Assembly: GCF_006968745.1 (NCBI RefSeq) | Contig: NZ_CP030118.1 | Coordinates: 5,926,340 to 5,990,339, forward strand | DNA from: Brasilonema sennae CENA114 | GTDB lineage: Bacteria; Cyanobacteriota; Cyanobacteriia; Cyanobacteriales; Nostocaceae | DNA: 64,000 nucleotides | Reading direction: 5' to 3' | Shown here: positions 17,382 through 26,361 of the stretch, piece by piece | Layout: every line of letters begins with the position of its first letter | How positions within the stretch are numbered: position 1 is the stretch's first letter | Notes under the pieces: generated by a model | Told to the model about the DNA's origin: nothing | Databases searched by the model: none | What the model saw: only the letters and a program-made list of their open reading frames with translations | Made by a program: the position numbers and the translations under genes

Positions 17382-18071
17382 ATGAGTCAATTTCATCGTT
17401 GGAAAACAGGAAGCGCTGCACTCATGGCAATGGCAATAACAACAGGCTCCATTGCACCCATGTTTATGTTTGCTCCTGCTTCTGCACAAGTAATCTTTAA
17501 TGGTCAAAGAACACAAACACCATCAGGAAGAGTTTCAATTCCTGCTGGATTTACAGTGCCAATGACATATGACAAAGATAAAATTGTTGTCACTCCTGAT
17601 GAAACGACACGTATAAAACTGAAAGTCGCAAGAAACCTTGTAGACAGTTCACGAAATGTGTTAATTCCTGAAGGAAGTGAAATTGAAGGACAATTGCAAC
17701 CAGTCACCAGAAATGGTCAAAAAGGTACTTATTTTGTCGCTCAAGAGTTAATACTTCCTAATGGTGAACGACAGTCTATTAATGCAACTTCTCGGGCTAT
17801 TACCAGAAAGGAAGAAATTAGTAAAGGAGGTAGAACAGATAAAATCATCCAAGATGCTGCTATTGGTGCAGGTGCGGCTAGTGTGATTTCACTGATAACA
17901 GGTGACCGCAAAATTCAACCGCTCGAACCTATACTTGGTGCTGGTGCAGGTGCTGCAGCAAGTGTTCTACTCAGACGCAAAAAGACTGAAGTTATCGTTA
18001 TTGAACCCCAAAGAGGAGATTTAGATCTGACTCTGCGCTCTAGTTTGTTTGTACCCCGTGGTTACTACTAG
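17382..18071 (+). CDS. Exported protein with VirB10/TrbI-like C-terminal domain
   Basis: This 229-residue protein has a signal peptide (about residues 1-36, ...APASAQ). The domain that follows is shared with the C-terminal half of the SLH protein at 18965. The common pattern is V-[ST]-IP-x-G-x-x-[VI]-P, D-E-T, NVLIPEGSEIEGQL, INATS and a Gly/Ala-rich hydrophobic stretch (DAAIGAGAASVISLITGD, then GAGAGAAASVLL). The LIPxGSxxxGxL pattern resembles TrbI/VirB10 beta-barrel domains, and the Gly/Ala segment could be a glycine-zipper membrane insertion. The location is probably periplasm or outer membrane. No other conjugation gene is present, so transfer activity is not implied. Confidence 0.7.
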   Translation: MSQFHRWKTGSAALMAMAITTGSIAPMFMFAPASAQVIFNGQRTQTPSGRVSIPAGFTVPMTYDKDKIVVTPDETTRIKLKVARNLVDSSRNVLIPEGSEIEGQLQPVTRNGQKGTYFVAQELILPNGERQSINATSRAITRKEEISKGGRTDKIIQDAAIGAGAASVISLITGDRKIQPLEPILGAGAGAAASVLLRRKKTEVIVIEPQRGDLDLTLRSSLFVPRGYY

Positions 18072-18964
18072 GCTTATCCTAATTTAGGTCGTGAGTTCTA
18101 TCTGTTTGCAATACAACTGCTCCAAAGGGGCAGGGTGCTTTACCCAATTGCCCTCACACTACCAAGGGGCTGCCACAAGAGCAACCCCTCCTCTTCTTGG
18201 AAACGAAGACGAAGTAAGTCAGCAATTTTAAAGTTGAATCCGGAAGAAAACAACCTGTTAGTAAATGGTCTGGCTTCTAGCTGTATATAATTTAAATGCG
18301 TCACAGATGAGGATATTGCGCGTGATTGGGCAAAGCCGCGATATCGCTTATTCTAATTTATGTAAAATTTATCATTTTTCTGCAACTATTTTATTGATCG
18401 CACGTCTTACGATTACATAGAAATCAGGAGCATCCCAATTTTCCAAAAGTCTTCGTCCGCCACGTTCAAAGCAGGGTGTCCAGAGGGCATAAGTAACGTA
18501 GTGAGTGTAAGCCTCAGGAGAGATTTTCCTCCTGGTGGTGAAGAGCGTGAGTGCAAAGTGCAGGCTAAGGAAATACCCTAAGGGGGAACCCAAAGGGTAG
18601 AACAAAGCAATCATCCTTTCTGTGAATTTACACATTTGGGATGCTTCGGATAAATCGTTTTTCTTGGCGAAACATTTAGGAAAATAAATAAGCTAATGCG
18701 CATCTACCGTTGCGTATTTATTTGTTAAGGCAGTCATGAGTCATTTGTTATTACAAATGACATAGACGGGGCTGGTTATGAACTGAATAAAATTCCAAGG
18801 GTGAAAGAAGAAAGAAGTTATTTACACTTCATTCCTTATCCTTTCATGACTCTTTTAGCTGAACAAAAGTATTAACCGAAACACTTTTTTTGGGAATAAT
18901 TTCAGCCAAAAGTAGTCCATTTTACTAACAGAAAATAGCAGGTTGTGTGGGGAGTAAAAATATA
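18072..18964. other. Intergenic region between paralogous envelope genes
   Basis: About 890 bp without a supported gene. An 87-codon minus-strand frame (18372-18635) is repeat-like and has no recognisable motif. The stretch 18445-18600 contains GC-rich repeat fragments. The ribosome binding site GGGGAG at 18949-18954 serves the next gene. Confidence 0.5.
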
Positions 18965-20272
18965 ATGTTTGGTCGCTTTCGTTGGCAATCTGGATGTGCT
19001 GCATTCATGATTTTGGGCATAACAACAGGAACTATCGCACCTCTAGTGATACCCACAGCATCTTTTGCCCAAACAAGTTTTACTGACGTTCAATCTAACT
19101 ATTGGGCAGCAGAATTTATTGGACAACTGGCACAGCGAGGTATTATTGCTGGCTTTCCAGATGGCAGTTTCCGCCCAGAGGAAGCAGTCACACGTGCTCA
19201 ATTTGCTGCGATGATTGGCAAAGCTTTCCGAAAAGCACCAGAACGGCAGGCAGTCGGATTTTACGATGTGCCAAGCAATTATTGGGCATCGAGTGCGATT
19301 GCGAATGCATACACCACTGGTTTTTTATCTGGATATCCTGGCAATCGTTTCGAGCCTAACCAAAATATTCTCCGCGAACAGGTTTTAGTTTCTCTCTCTA
19401 ACGGTTTAAATTACAACGTTAGCGGTAACACCGACAGCATCTTACAAAATTACAACGACGCTTCTAACATTTCTGGCTATGCCCGTACCCCTATTGCTGC
19501 AGCTACAGAGAAGCAAATTGTTGTCAACTATCCTAATGCTAAATTCCTAAGTCCCAATACAACTGCAACTCGGGCACAAGTAGCAGCTTTTCTCTACCAA
19601 GCACTCGTGAGTTTCAATAAAGCCGCAACAATCAACTCAGCCTACATTGTGACTTTTGCCGAACCGACTCTATCAAAACCACTAGGCGAGCCGACTCCAT
19701 CAAAACCAGTAGGCGAACCGACTCCATCAAAACCAGTCACGGTGACAATTCCTGAAGGAACTGTTATTCCTATAAGGTATGAAAAAGCAGAAAAGATTCT
19801 TGTGACTAAGGATGAAACAGCTCCTTTAACTCTGACTGTGGCGCAAAACGTTGTCACTGATAAAGGAAACTTGCTCATTCCAGCAGGTAGTCAAGTGGTT
19901 GGTGAGCTTCGTCCCGTCAAAAACAAGGGTGGTTCTCAATTCGTTGCCCAAAAACTCGTTTTAACCAACAATGGTCAAGAGTATCCAATCAATGCGACTT
20001 CTGAAGTGATTACTAAGACCCAAACTATCAAAAAAGGCACCAATACACAAACAATTCTTAGGAATAGTGCACTTGGCGCAGGCGCAGCGGCGGCGGTTTC
20101 GCTTGTAATTGGCGATAAGGCTATTAGTGCTGGAGAAGTTCTGGGGGGGGCTGCTATCGGTGGATTAGTTGGTCTGTTCTTTGGTAAAAAGAGTGTTGAG
20201 TTAATCGCCATTGATCCAAACACTGACCTACAAATGACTATTAGTGAAAACTTTCAGATTTCGTTGAAATAG
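18965..20272 (+). CDS. S-layer homology (SLH) protein with TrbI-like C-terminal domain
   Basis: This protein of about 435 residues has a signal peptide (ending ...TASFAQ). Three SLH motifs follow (about residues 35-210): FTDVQSNYWAAEFI, FYDVPSNYWASSAI and a third, weaker unit. A short tandem linker follows (EPTPSKPVG repeated about three times), then a C-terminal domain homologous to the protein at 17382 (VTIPEGTVIPIRYE, NLLIPAGSQVVGEL). The ATG at 18965 is preferred over the in-frame GTG at 18947 because GGGGAG lies 10 nt upstream of it. SLH domains anchor proteins to the cell wall or outer membrane. The gene converges on the kinase gene with only 7 bp between stop codons. Confidence 0.85.
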   Translation: MFGRFRWQSGCAAFMILGITTGTIAPLVIPTASFAQTSFTDVQSNYWAAEFIGQLAQRGIIAGFPDGSFRPEEAVTRAQFAAMIGKAFRKAPERQAVGFYDVPSNYWASSAIANAYTTGFLSGYPGNRFEPNQNILREQVLVSLSNGLNYNVSGNTDSILQNYNDASNISGYARTPIAAATEKQIVVNYPNAKFLSPNTTATRAQVAAFLYQALVSFNKAATINSAYIVTFAEPTLSKPLGEPTPSKPVGEPTPSKPVTVTIPEGTVIPIRYEKAEKILVTKDETAPLTLTVAQNVVTDKGNLLIPAGSQVVGELRPVKNKGGSQFVAQKLVLTNNGQEYPINATSEVITKTQTIKKGTNTQTILRNSALGAGAAAAVSLVIGDKAISAGEVLGGAAIGGLVGLFFGKKSVELIAIDPNTDLQMTISENFQISLK

Positions 20273-20279
20273 TAAGTAA

Positions 20280-21716
20280 TCAGGACTTACTATTAGCAAC
20301 AGGTAACCAAATAATAAAAGTCGTTCCTGGTGCATCAGGTGATGAGCTAAGCGAAGTTAAAGCAGGGCTAAAAACTTGTATTTCGCCCTGCATTTGTTGT
20401 ATGAGCTGTTTGGCAATTGATAATCCTAATCCCGTGCCAGGAATTTCGGTTTGAGCTTGAACACCTCGGTAATGACGCTCTCCAAGATGCTGTAAATCTT
20501 GTGGTGGAATACCAGGACCAGTGTCACTAATGGCGATTCCCTGAAAATGAAGTTTTTCTTGTCTGGTTTGGATCAAAATTTTGCCGCAAGTGGGAGTATA
20601 TTTTAAAGCATTGTCAATGATATTGCTGAGTACTTCTCGTAATGCTTTGGTGTTAGCGCGTACCAGAGGTAAGTTACGGGGAATTTCGGATATGAGTTGC
20701 AAATTTCTTTCTTGAGCAATAGCTCTGGCTGATACTAACAATGGTTCCAAGATATTTACTACAGAACAATTAACTTCTTTCTCTCCTGCACCGGGCAACA
20801 AGAGCGGTGCTATGAAATCTTTTTGTACGTTTGCTTCCACAAGCACTTCTTTTTGCGGTAACCTTAATGGGTCTAAATCTTCTGCACTCAAGTCAATAAC
20901 TTCATCCAACTGTTGCAACAATTCTTTGAGGCGATCGCTTTCCCGCACAATACTAGTTGCTACCTCGCGGTTAGCATCGCCTGGTCGCAGTCGCTTTAGC
21001 AACAGTTTGCCAAAGGTACGCAATGCTGTTAATGGGTTACGAAGCTGATGCAATAAATTATCTAGTAAATCTTGCTGTTTTTCTTGAAAAATTTGTTGTT
21101 GTTGCAATTGCTGGTGCAACCATGCTCGACGCTGATCCAAAATACAGGCAAGGCATAGTGTTTGGGCAACTCGTTCTATTTGACTCCTTTCTTGTTCATT
21201 CCATACTCGGTCTTCTCTGACTGTGACGAGCAAACCCATCATCACATCTTCATGAACAAGAGGTAAAACAATTTGGTCGCCTTTGAATAAATATTCTTCT
21301 CCCTCTGTTGAATGCGGTGGTGCTGTATCTCCTGTGGCACTTTCTTGCGATCGGGCGGGAAAATCCTCTGCTGCTTTCAATAACCGAAGGTTATTGCGGT
21401 TGTGTTTCTGGTTGAACACATCACCCGTACGAGAATACAGTGTTTTATCCAACGTGACAGAGGCGGAACGATACGAAGCCCAATTAGGATTTGAAATAGG
21501 TATTGAGGTGGGCAATACCAAAGCACTAGCTAAGTGCTGTTCCACTGCTGTTTCTGGATAAACTACCACAGGAATCAGCTTCGCTTCACTTGTCGAAGCC
21601 TCTATGAATTCTTGCGTTAAATAAACAACGCTCAAAGATGCTTCCAGCCCTTGAGCTAACAGTGCCAATTGCTCTCGGCATAGAGCAACAAACTCAGAAC
21701 TGGTAGACATTAACAT
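20280..21716 (-). CDS. GAF-domain sensor histidine kinase
   Basis: This 478-residue soluble kinase has an N-terminal GAF-like sensory region (about 10-200) and a HisKA segment (LLHQLRNPLTALRTFGK, phospho-acceptor His near residue 225). The HATPase domain has an N box NIIDNALKYTP, G1 box DTGPGIPP and G2 box GTGLGLSIAKQL. No membrane helix is present and no response regulator is adjacent. Methionine 3 is an alternative start. The GAF ligand is unknown; in cyanobacteria such domains may bind tetrapyrroles or small molecules, but the chromophore-binding Cys pattern was not recognised here. Confidence 0.9.
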   Translation of the reverse strand: MLMSTSSEFVALCREQLALLAQGLEASLSVVYLTQEFIEASTSEAKLIPVVVYPETAVEQHLASALVLPTSIPISNPNWASYRSASVTLDKTLYSRTGDVFNQKHNRNNLRLLKAAEDFPARSQESATGDTAPPHSTEGEEYLFKGDQIVLPLVHEDVMMGLLVTVREDRVWNEQERSQIERVAQTLCLACILDQRRAWLHQQLQQQQIFQEKQQDLLDNLLHQLRNPLTALRTFGKLLLKRLRPGDANREVATSIVRESDRLKELLQQLDEVIDLSAEDLDPLRLPQKEVLVEANVQKDFIAPLLLPGAGEKEVNCSVVNILEPLLVSARAIAQERNLQLISEIPRNLPLVRANTKALREVLSNIIDNALKYTPTCGKILIQTRQEKLHFQGIAISDTGPGIPPQDLQHLGERHYRGVQAQTEIPGTGLGLSIAKQLIQQMQGEIQVFSPALTSLSSSPDAPGTTFIIWLPVANSKS

Positions 21717-21992
21717 TTCTCAGTCCTTGTTTTAAATGACAGACTATACGGACGAAAAGAAACAAAAGTTGGCTTTTCCTATTTAACAAAGCTTAACTGA
21801 ATCTTGCAACTAACAGTTCGTTCCAAGGAATTATATTGTTCAACGCTTTTGGTTTTTATACAAAAAAATAAATTAATCGGATTGTATCAAAAGGTTAAAA
21901 ACTATTGAATTTTTGAACTAGAACTTTTATAATTACGACGGATTTTGTAGCTATCACTACAATCTATCGCTTGTTAGAGGAGGTAAGGAAGG

Positions 21993-22310
21993 TTGGCAAG
22001 AAGACGCAAGAGAAAGAGTCGTCGTCGCCAAGAAGGGCGGCGAATTTTAGAGCATGTGCCTCAATTTAGCATTGAAAGCGGTGAAGATAAGCCTGTGACA
22101 GCAGCTAGAAAATTCATTCAAGCTGAGGGAATCTTGCCACCCGCTTTGCTACTTGTAAAGCGAAACGAACACACAACAGACCGTTATTTCTGGGCTGAAA
22201 AGGGGCTGTTTGGAGCTCAATATGTTGAAGAAAATCACTTTTTATTTCCTAGCCTGAGGGTACTCGAAGCCCCTCCAGGTCAGGAGTCACTGGCTGTTGC
22301 TAGTCGTTAA
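21993..22310 (+). CDS. DUF3155 family protein
   Basis: This 105-residue cyanobacterial protein has a very basic N-terminus (ARRRKRKSRRRQEGRR) followed by a conserved acidic/aromatic part (RNEHTTDRYFWAEKGLFGAQ, YVEENHFLFPSL). The start is a TTG codon, supported by an AGGAGG ribosome binding site at 21979-21984. The basic tail suggests nucleic-acid or ribosome association, but the function of the family is unknown to me. Confidence 0.8.
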   Translation: MARRRKRKSRRRQEGRRILEHVPQFSIESGEDKPVTAARKFIQAEGILPPALLLVKRNEHTTDRYFWAEKGLFGAQYVEENHFLFPSLRVLEAPPGQESLAVASR

Positions 22311-22672
22311 ACTAACATATGGTGATCATAGAGTTTGAATTTAGCTCCTGACAACCATTAACAACCGAAATTGCTAGTTTTTTTTTAAGTTTCATTTTTT
22401 TTTAAGAATGTAGCTGACTTGCCAGTGTTAAGCTAGCAATTTTGTCTTTAAGACTATCAACTTTAATCAAACTTTGTGTTTGTATAAGTTGAGTATTAGG
22501 TGTGAAAACGTACGTGGGAGTGAGGATACAGCGAACCTGTTCTGATCAAAGCTTTGGCACGCAGCTTCAAGCGATATAGCTTTTTTCAACAACTTGTGGA
22601 GAAAAGCTACAGATCTAGAATCGTTTTACCTCCTCTCTCTATTCCATTTCTTATTGTTAAAAGTTTTGACAC
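22311..22672. other. Intergenic region with poly-T tracts
   Basis: No gene is supported. T-rich runs at 22378-22404 could serve as transcription end after the DUF3155 gene. A 96-codon plus-strand frame (22554-22844) overlaps the hairpin cluster and has no protein-like features. Confidence 0.4.
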
Positions 22673-22822
22673 TCCCTGGGCTATCCAAATTTCGCTGTCG
22701 CTCATTTGGATTCAGCCTTGGGATTCTAGGCTAAACCTCGTAGCTTGCTCATGCAGCGATCAAGGGCGGCATGAGTCGAAGTCACCAATCCTTACGCGCG
22801 TGACTTTGGGACTGCTTGTCCC
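22673..22822 (+). ncRNA. Candidate structured RNA (omega-RNA/transposon-end-like)
   Basis: Four hairpins lie in series. The first is a long one with ATCCAAAT (22683-22690) paired to ATTTGGAT (22704-22711), extended by GGCT/AGCC and TCCC/GGGA. The others are CTCATGC/GCATGAG (22748-22775), GTCAC/GTGAC (22781-22804) and GGGAC/GTCCC (22808-22822). The part GGCATGAGTCGAAGTCACC resembles the right-end guide-RNA region of IS200/IS605 or IscB-type elements as I remember them. No TnpB or IscB reading frame is present, so it would be a remnant. The strand is assigned from that resemblance only. Confidence 0.35.
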
Positions 22823-22939
22823 TAGCTTGTTTTACAAGATTTGAGATGTTAATAGCTTCAAAGATTAAACCACTTTCTAGAGCCAGAGTGCTTCTGTTGG
22901 CAAGATTTTACAGTTTTCTGTAGCCTTATATTGAGTTTT

Positions 22940-23267
22940 GGACTTACGCAAAAATCGCTCAATCAGCTAAATTTCTCGTATCTCCTGCACGCCTACGCTC
23001 TTGCAACGCGTAGTGTGCGCATGCGGCACACACCGCCAAGACAAAGACGCCTTAGACGCGTTCCCGTAGCGTGTCCCCTTAGGACTCAGCGGCGTGCCGA
23101 TAGCCCTCCGGGTTCGCCAGTCACCTGCTGAGGAGCCAGTACTGCAGGAGGGTCTCCCTCCGTAGGTATCTGGCGTTGGAGACCCTCCCGCAGCGCTGGA
23201 CTCACCGTAAGGCGTGGCGTCAGCCATAGGCTAGAACGCCAAGAATTGGTAGAGTATCCGTAAGTCC
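22940..23267. repeat. MITE-like element with GC-rich interior
   Basis: The ends are GGACTTACG (22940-22948) and its inverse CGTAAGTCC (23259-23267), matching the ends of the element at 55946. The interior holds GC-rich palindromic modules, including 52 bp (23179-23230) nearly identical to 46111-46162. Frames over this part are repeat-derived. Confidence 0.6.
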
Positions 23268-23413
23268 TAGAATTGGTATTAAAGCCAATAGTTTATCTGA
23301 CGCTATACAAATAATCGTAAGACAAGAGTCTAGCATCAGGGTAGTTGCTGAGGGGGTGGCTTTCATCTGTCCCTTACTTGGGAAGAGTTTTTAGCCAGCC
23401 GTCCTCGTAGCAG

Positions 23414-23947
23414 CTATTGCGAACTTTTTAATCCCAATGTCCTTTGTAACTCGATGATTTCATCTCGATGGGCTGTTAGTGTTATTTGAGTTGGAGAGTG
23501 TTGGTCGCTTTCGTCGGCTGTTTCTACCTTCAGCGACACCTTTTCAAGTTTGGCGGCTTTGCGCCAATAAAAAACACCACTCAAAGGTGATATCAGCACC
23601 ATCCCAAGAAAAACTGTACTGAGGTTGGGAAAAACTAGAGACAAAACCAGTGATAGACACACAAGACCAATAGCTGCTAAAACTGTTAAAAACACAGCTA
23701 AAAACCAGCTTGGTCTAACAGTGCCTTCAAAAGTTACCTGGTTTTGTTTCGGATCGACCGCTGCTACTCGGTAAGACCGTGTTTGAAAATACTCCTTTAA
23801 TTGAGGCATTAAAGTAGCTTCGTCTTGCTCGCAAACCAGTTGTGTGGTTTTTGTACGATCTTTGGTAGAGGCACGAATAAAGAAAAATAGCCCAACCGAT
23901 AATAAAAAAGTGAGCAGCAACGTGGATGCTAGAGTAGCAGTATCCAT
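23414..23947 (-). CDS. CCB1-like protein (cofactor assembly of complex C subunit B)
   Basis: This 177-residue membrane protein has one N-terminal helix (LLLTFLLSVGLFFFI) and a hydrophobic pair around residues 80-125. The soluble segment between them (LVCEQDEATLMPQLKEYFQT, RVAAVDPKQNQVTFEG) is typical of the cyanobacterial family annotated as cofactor assembly of complex C subunit B. In plastids CCB proteins help attach haem ci to cytochrome b6. The gene lies 54 bp downstream of a PadR regulator on the same strand, so the two are probably co-transcribed. The name rests on remembered family resemblance. Confidence 0.65.
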   Translation of the reverse strand: MDTATLASTLLLTFLLSVGLFFFIRASTKDRTKTTQLVCEQDEATLMPQLKEYFQTRSYRVAAVDPKQNQVTFEGTVRPSWFLAVFLTVLAAIGLVCLSLVLSLVFPNLSTVFLGMVLISPLSGVFYWRKAAKLEKVSLKVETADESDQHSPTQITLTAHRDEIIELQRTLGLKSSQ

Positions 23948-24001
23948 AAACTAAATTATGAGTGTTTCACAGGTGGTGATTTATTCATTATGAATTATTC
24001 G

Positions 24002-24349
24002 TTAACTTGTTCTCCCGCTGATGTACTGTTGCCATAAGCGAGCTAAATCCTGTGCTTTAAATTGCCATTCTGGAGAGACTTGGTACATTCGCCTAGGACG
24101 TCCCCGTCCTTCTAGCTTTTTCCAGTACCCAGTAATTGCTTTCTGGTCTTCGAGAAATTTAATTGCACTGTAAAGCACAGTATCTGAAAGCCGATAGGTT
24201 GGATATTCAGTTTCCAGTCGTTGAATCAACTCCGTTCCATAGGATTCGCTTTGTGACAAAAGATACACTATATAACAAACAGCGAGTTCCTGACAAAGGT
24301 AAGTTGGCGGAGGATTTTCAAAGAAGTGATATATATCCTCAAGTTTCAT
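24002..24349 (-). CDS. PadR-family transcriptional regulator
   Basis: This 115-residue winged-helix protein has the PadR hallmark ELAVCYIVYLLSQSESYGTE, the recognition helix LSDTVLYSAIKFLED and the wing GRGRPRRMYQVSPEW. The short C-terminal helix suggests a small PadR type that dimerises through its last helix. It is upstream of the CCB1-like gene. A divergent AT-rich region of about 550 bp separates it from the DUF3611 gene and may hold its operator. Its inducer is unknown. Confidence 0.85.
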   Translation of the reverse strand: MKLEDIYHFFENPPPTYLCQELAVCYIVYLLSQSESYGTELIQRLETEYPTYRLSDTVLYSAIKFLEDQKAITGYWKKLEGRGRPRRMYQVSPEWQFKAQDLARLWQQYISGRTS

Positions 24350-24907
24350 GGTTAATCAATGATTAAAAATGCCTAAGGGTCGAGCTGACAATCAGAAAAA
24401 AACAGTATATAATACTACACTACTGAAAGGAGTACATAGCACTGCTTAGGCCGGATCACCAAAGGGTAAAAATAACATGAGACAGATTTCACACTTTATT
24501 AAAGTGGAACCGATGCACCAACTATAGGGATACAAATTTTTGTATCTCTACCCAAGCTTCTGACATTGTATTGAGGAGCGATTTTACAACGGCTATGCTG
24601 CAATCGAAGAGTGTTAAGTAATGCCAAGGGCATAAGGATTGCTTAAGCATAAAATACCGTCTAAGCAATTTTAAAGGGAAAATGCGGTATTTATGTAAAA
24701 CTTAATCAAAACTTTGCTAGACAGTAATTTTCCTATAGTTTTTGCTTAAAGATTAAGCAAACTATCATATTTTTTTTCAAGCATTGTGAATAGTGGACAC
24801 ACTCAAAAAAGTTTAAAGTACGGAATTTGTTTACTAGAAATACTTTTATCACACTTACTAAGTATGATAGTAAATTTATCAAGCCCTCAGCACAAATGGT
24901 GATCAGT
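24350..24907. other. Intergenic region with hairpin
   Basis: No gene is supported. A hairpin AGGGATACAA (24526-24535) with TTGTATCTCT (24540-24549) lies in the middle. The rest is AT-rich and probably holds the divergent promoters of the PadR and DUF3611 genes. Confidence 0.45.
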
Positions 24908-25489
24908 ATGTCAGATTTGTCTACACTCCGGGCAATTGCCCAAGTATTTCGCCTTACAGGATGGATTAGCTTCTGGATTCAATTAGTGCTAGGTGTTGTT
25001 TCCGGGGTTATTTTGCTGTTCGCAGTCTTTAGTCAGAGAGGTGCCAATAGTAGTAGTAACCCTGGAACTGGGTTTGGCGCTATTTTTGCCGTTGCTGGGC
25101 TTGTTGCCTTAGCAATAGGTATCTATATAGCTTTCCGTTACACCAGACTTGGGCTACGCCTAGAATCCTCAAATTCTAATAACCGCCCGCGCAAAGTTGA
25201 AACTGTTCAAGTTGTACGCTTTGCAATTGTGGTGCATTTAGTAGGAATGCTGGTGACTCTGTTGGGAGCGCAAATCATTGTTGGGACTCTAGTCACAAAG
25301 TCATTGACTTTACCGCAATTGGGTGCTGGAGTAATCACCCAGATCGACCCTAGCCGGAGTATCCAACCCTTAGACATGTTTGTTGTCCAAGCAAACACGA
25401 ATACGGTTACAGCCCATTTTGGGGGGCTTGTCGCGTCAATTTGGATACTCTACCGCATCTCCAAACCTCAGTCTGAGCGTAGTTCCTAG
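24908..25489 (+). CDS. DUF3611 family membrane protein
   Basis: This protein of about 194 residues has four hydrophobic helices (WISFWIQLVLGVVSGVILLF; FGAIFAVAGLVALAIGIYIA; VVHLVGMLVTLLGAQIIVG; FGGLVASIWILY). The FRLTGWISFWIQ start and the Q-x-x-x-G-V-I pattern are typical of cyanobacterial and plastid DUF3611 proteins. The open frame begins at a TTG at 24827, but the ATG at 24908 (MSDLSTLRAI) gives the usual family N-terminus; the ATG at 24896 is a second option. Function is not established. Confidence 0.75.
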   Translation: MSDLSTLRAIAQVFRLTGWISFWIQLVLGVVSGVILLFAVFSQRGANSSSNPGTGFGAIFAVAGLVALAIGIYIAFRYTRLGLRLESSNSNNRPRKVETVQVVRFAIVVHLVGMLVTLLGAQIIVGTLVTKSLTLPQLGAGVITQIDPSRSIQPLDMFVVQANTNTVTAHFGGLVASIWILYRISKPQSERSS

Positions 25490-25694
25490 TTGATCATTCG
25501 TTGTTCACTTTGGATTGCTGGAATGACCAACTACTAATTATTTGAAGAATTTTGCAAAAATTTTATCAGAGTTTTGCGAAAGTGCAAGTGCTTAAGTTGA
25601 ATCTTACTACAGAGTGACTTAGATAACCATCTTGCTTTTTAGTGATATCAAAGTACACAAAAAAACTAAATTAAAGTTTTTCTATACAAATCTT

Positions 25695-25988
25695 ATGAAA
25701 AATCATCAAACATGGACATTTGCCGTACAAGTTTTCTTTAGTACTGTAGTGCTTGGGTTGTGTACTTTCAAGCTGATTGCTAATAAACCTCAGGACAACC
25801 AAGCGCTTTACTGGGGTGGCTTAACAGGCATACTTGGCTATTGGCTACCAGCACCGACAAATTCTAAAAATGAGGAGCAATTTTCGCCGGGGAGTCCGTA
25901 CAATACCAACAAGACAACCAAGAGTGTTGTAGTTGAGCACTCACAAATAAGTCAAGAGGCTGTTGCTGTAACTAAGACAGATGAATGA
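25695..25988 (+). CDS. Small membrane protein, unknown function
   Basis: This protein of about 97 residues starts MKNHQTWTFAVQVFFSTVVL. It has two hydrophobic segments (about 8-25 and 38-50: WGGLTGILGYWLPAP) and a polar Ser/Thr/Lys-rich tail. The upstream in-frame codon at 25632 is less likely because it would add a basic tail without a ribosome binding site. Similar small proteins with a GGLTGILGYWLP-type segment are common in filamentous cyanobacteria, often described as hypothetical. Confidence 0.5.
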   Translation: MKNHQTWTFAVQVFFSTVVLGLCTFKLIANKPQDNQALYWGGLTGILGYWLPAPTNSKNEEQFSPGSPYNTNKTTKSVVVEHSQISQEAVAVTKTDE

Positions 25989-26049
25989 TTCACCAGAATG
26001 AACTCAACCTCTGACGCTTCGCTTTGAAAATCGCTAGCAACAGCCTTAA

Positions 26050-26200
26050 AAAAGCACCATTTCCCCTGTTGCCTATTCCCGTTCGGACGTTCGGCGAAGC
26101 TATCTCCTTCGGAGACGCTACGCGAACGACGCCGCTCAGCTTCCGCTCAGTCGAGCCGCTGACGCTCACCTTGGCGTTGCCTGTTCCTTGTGTTTTTTCA
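26050..26200. repeat. GC-rich module nested in a short repeat
   Basis: A GC-rich stretch (GACGTTCGGCGAAGC, CGGAGACGCTACGCGAACG, GCTCAGTCGAGCCGCTGACG) lies between two halves of a CTGTTGCCTATTCCC / GTTGCCTGTTCC repeat. The frame across it is not a gene. The remaining bases up to 26361 hold the serS promoter region. Confidence 0.5.
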
Positions 26201-26361
26201 AGAAAGTATGAAGTAGAGAGGTATTGGTAAGTTCACTTTATCTTTACAGATCATTGACTTTTTCCCGCTATTTAGTTTTTGCAGTTGTCACCAGTCGGAA
26301 GTACTATATTTTGAAGTGTTAACTCTAAAGAAAATACTAGGCTAAAAACTAGGATAGATCT

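Noticed and set aside
18372..18635. Minus-strand frame of 87 codons
   Set aside because: It covers GC-rich repeat fragments and lacks any conserved motif or ribosome binding site.
17382..20272. Conjugation or type IV secretion locus suggested by TrbI-like domains
   Set aside because: No other conjugation gene is present and the proteins carry ordinary signal peptides, one with SLH anchors.
22554..22844. Plus-strand frame of 96 codons
   Set aside because: It overlaps the hairpin cluster and does not resemble TnpB, IscB or any other protein.
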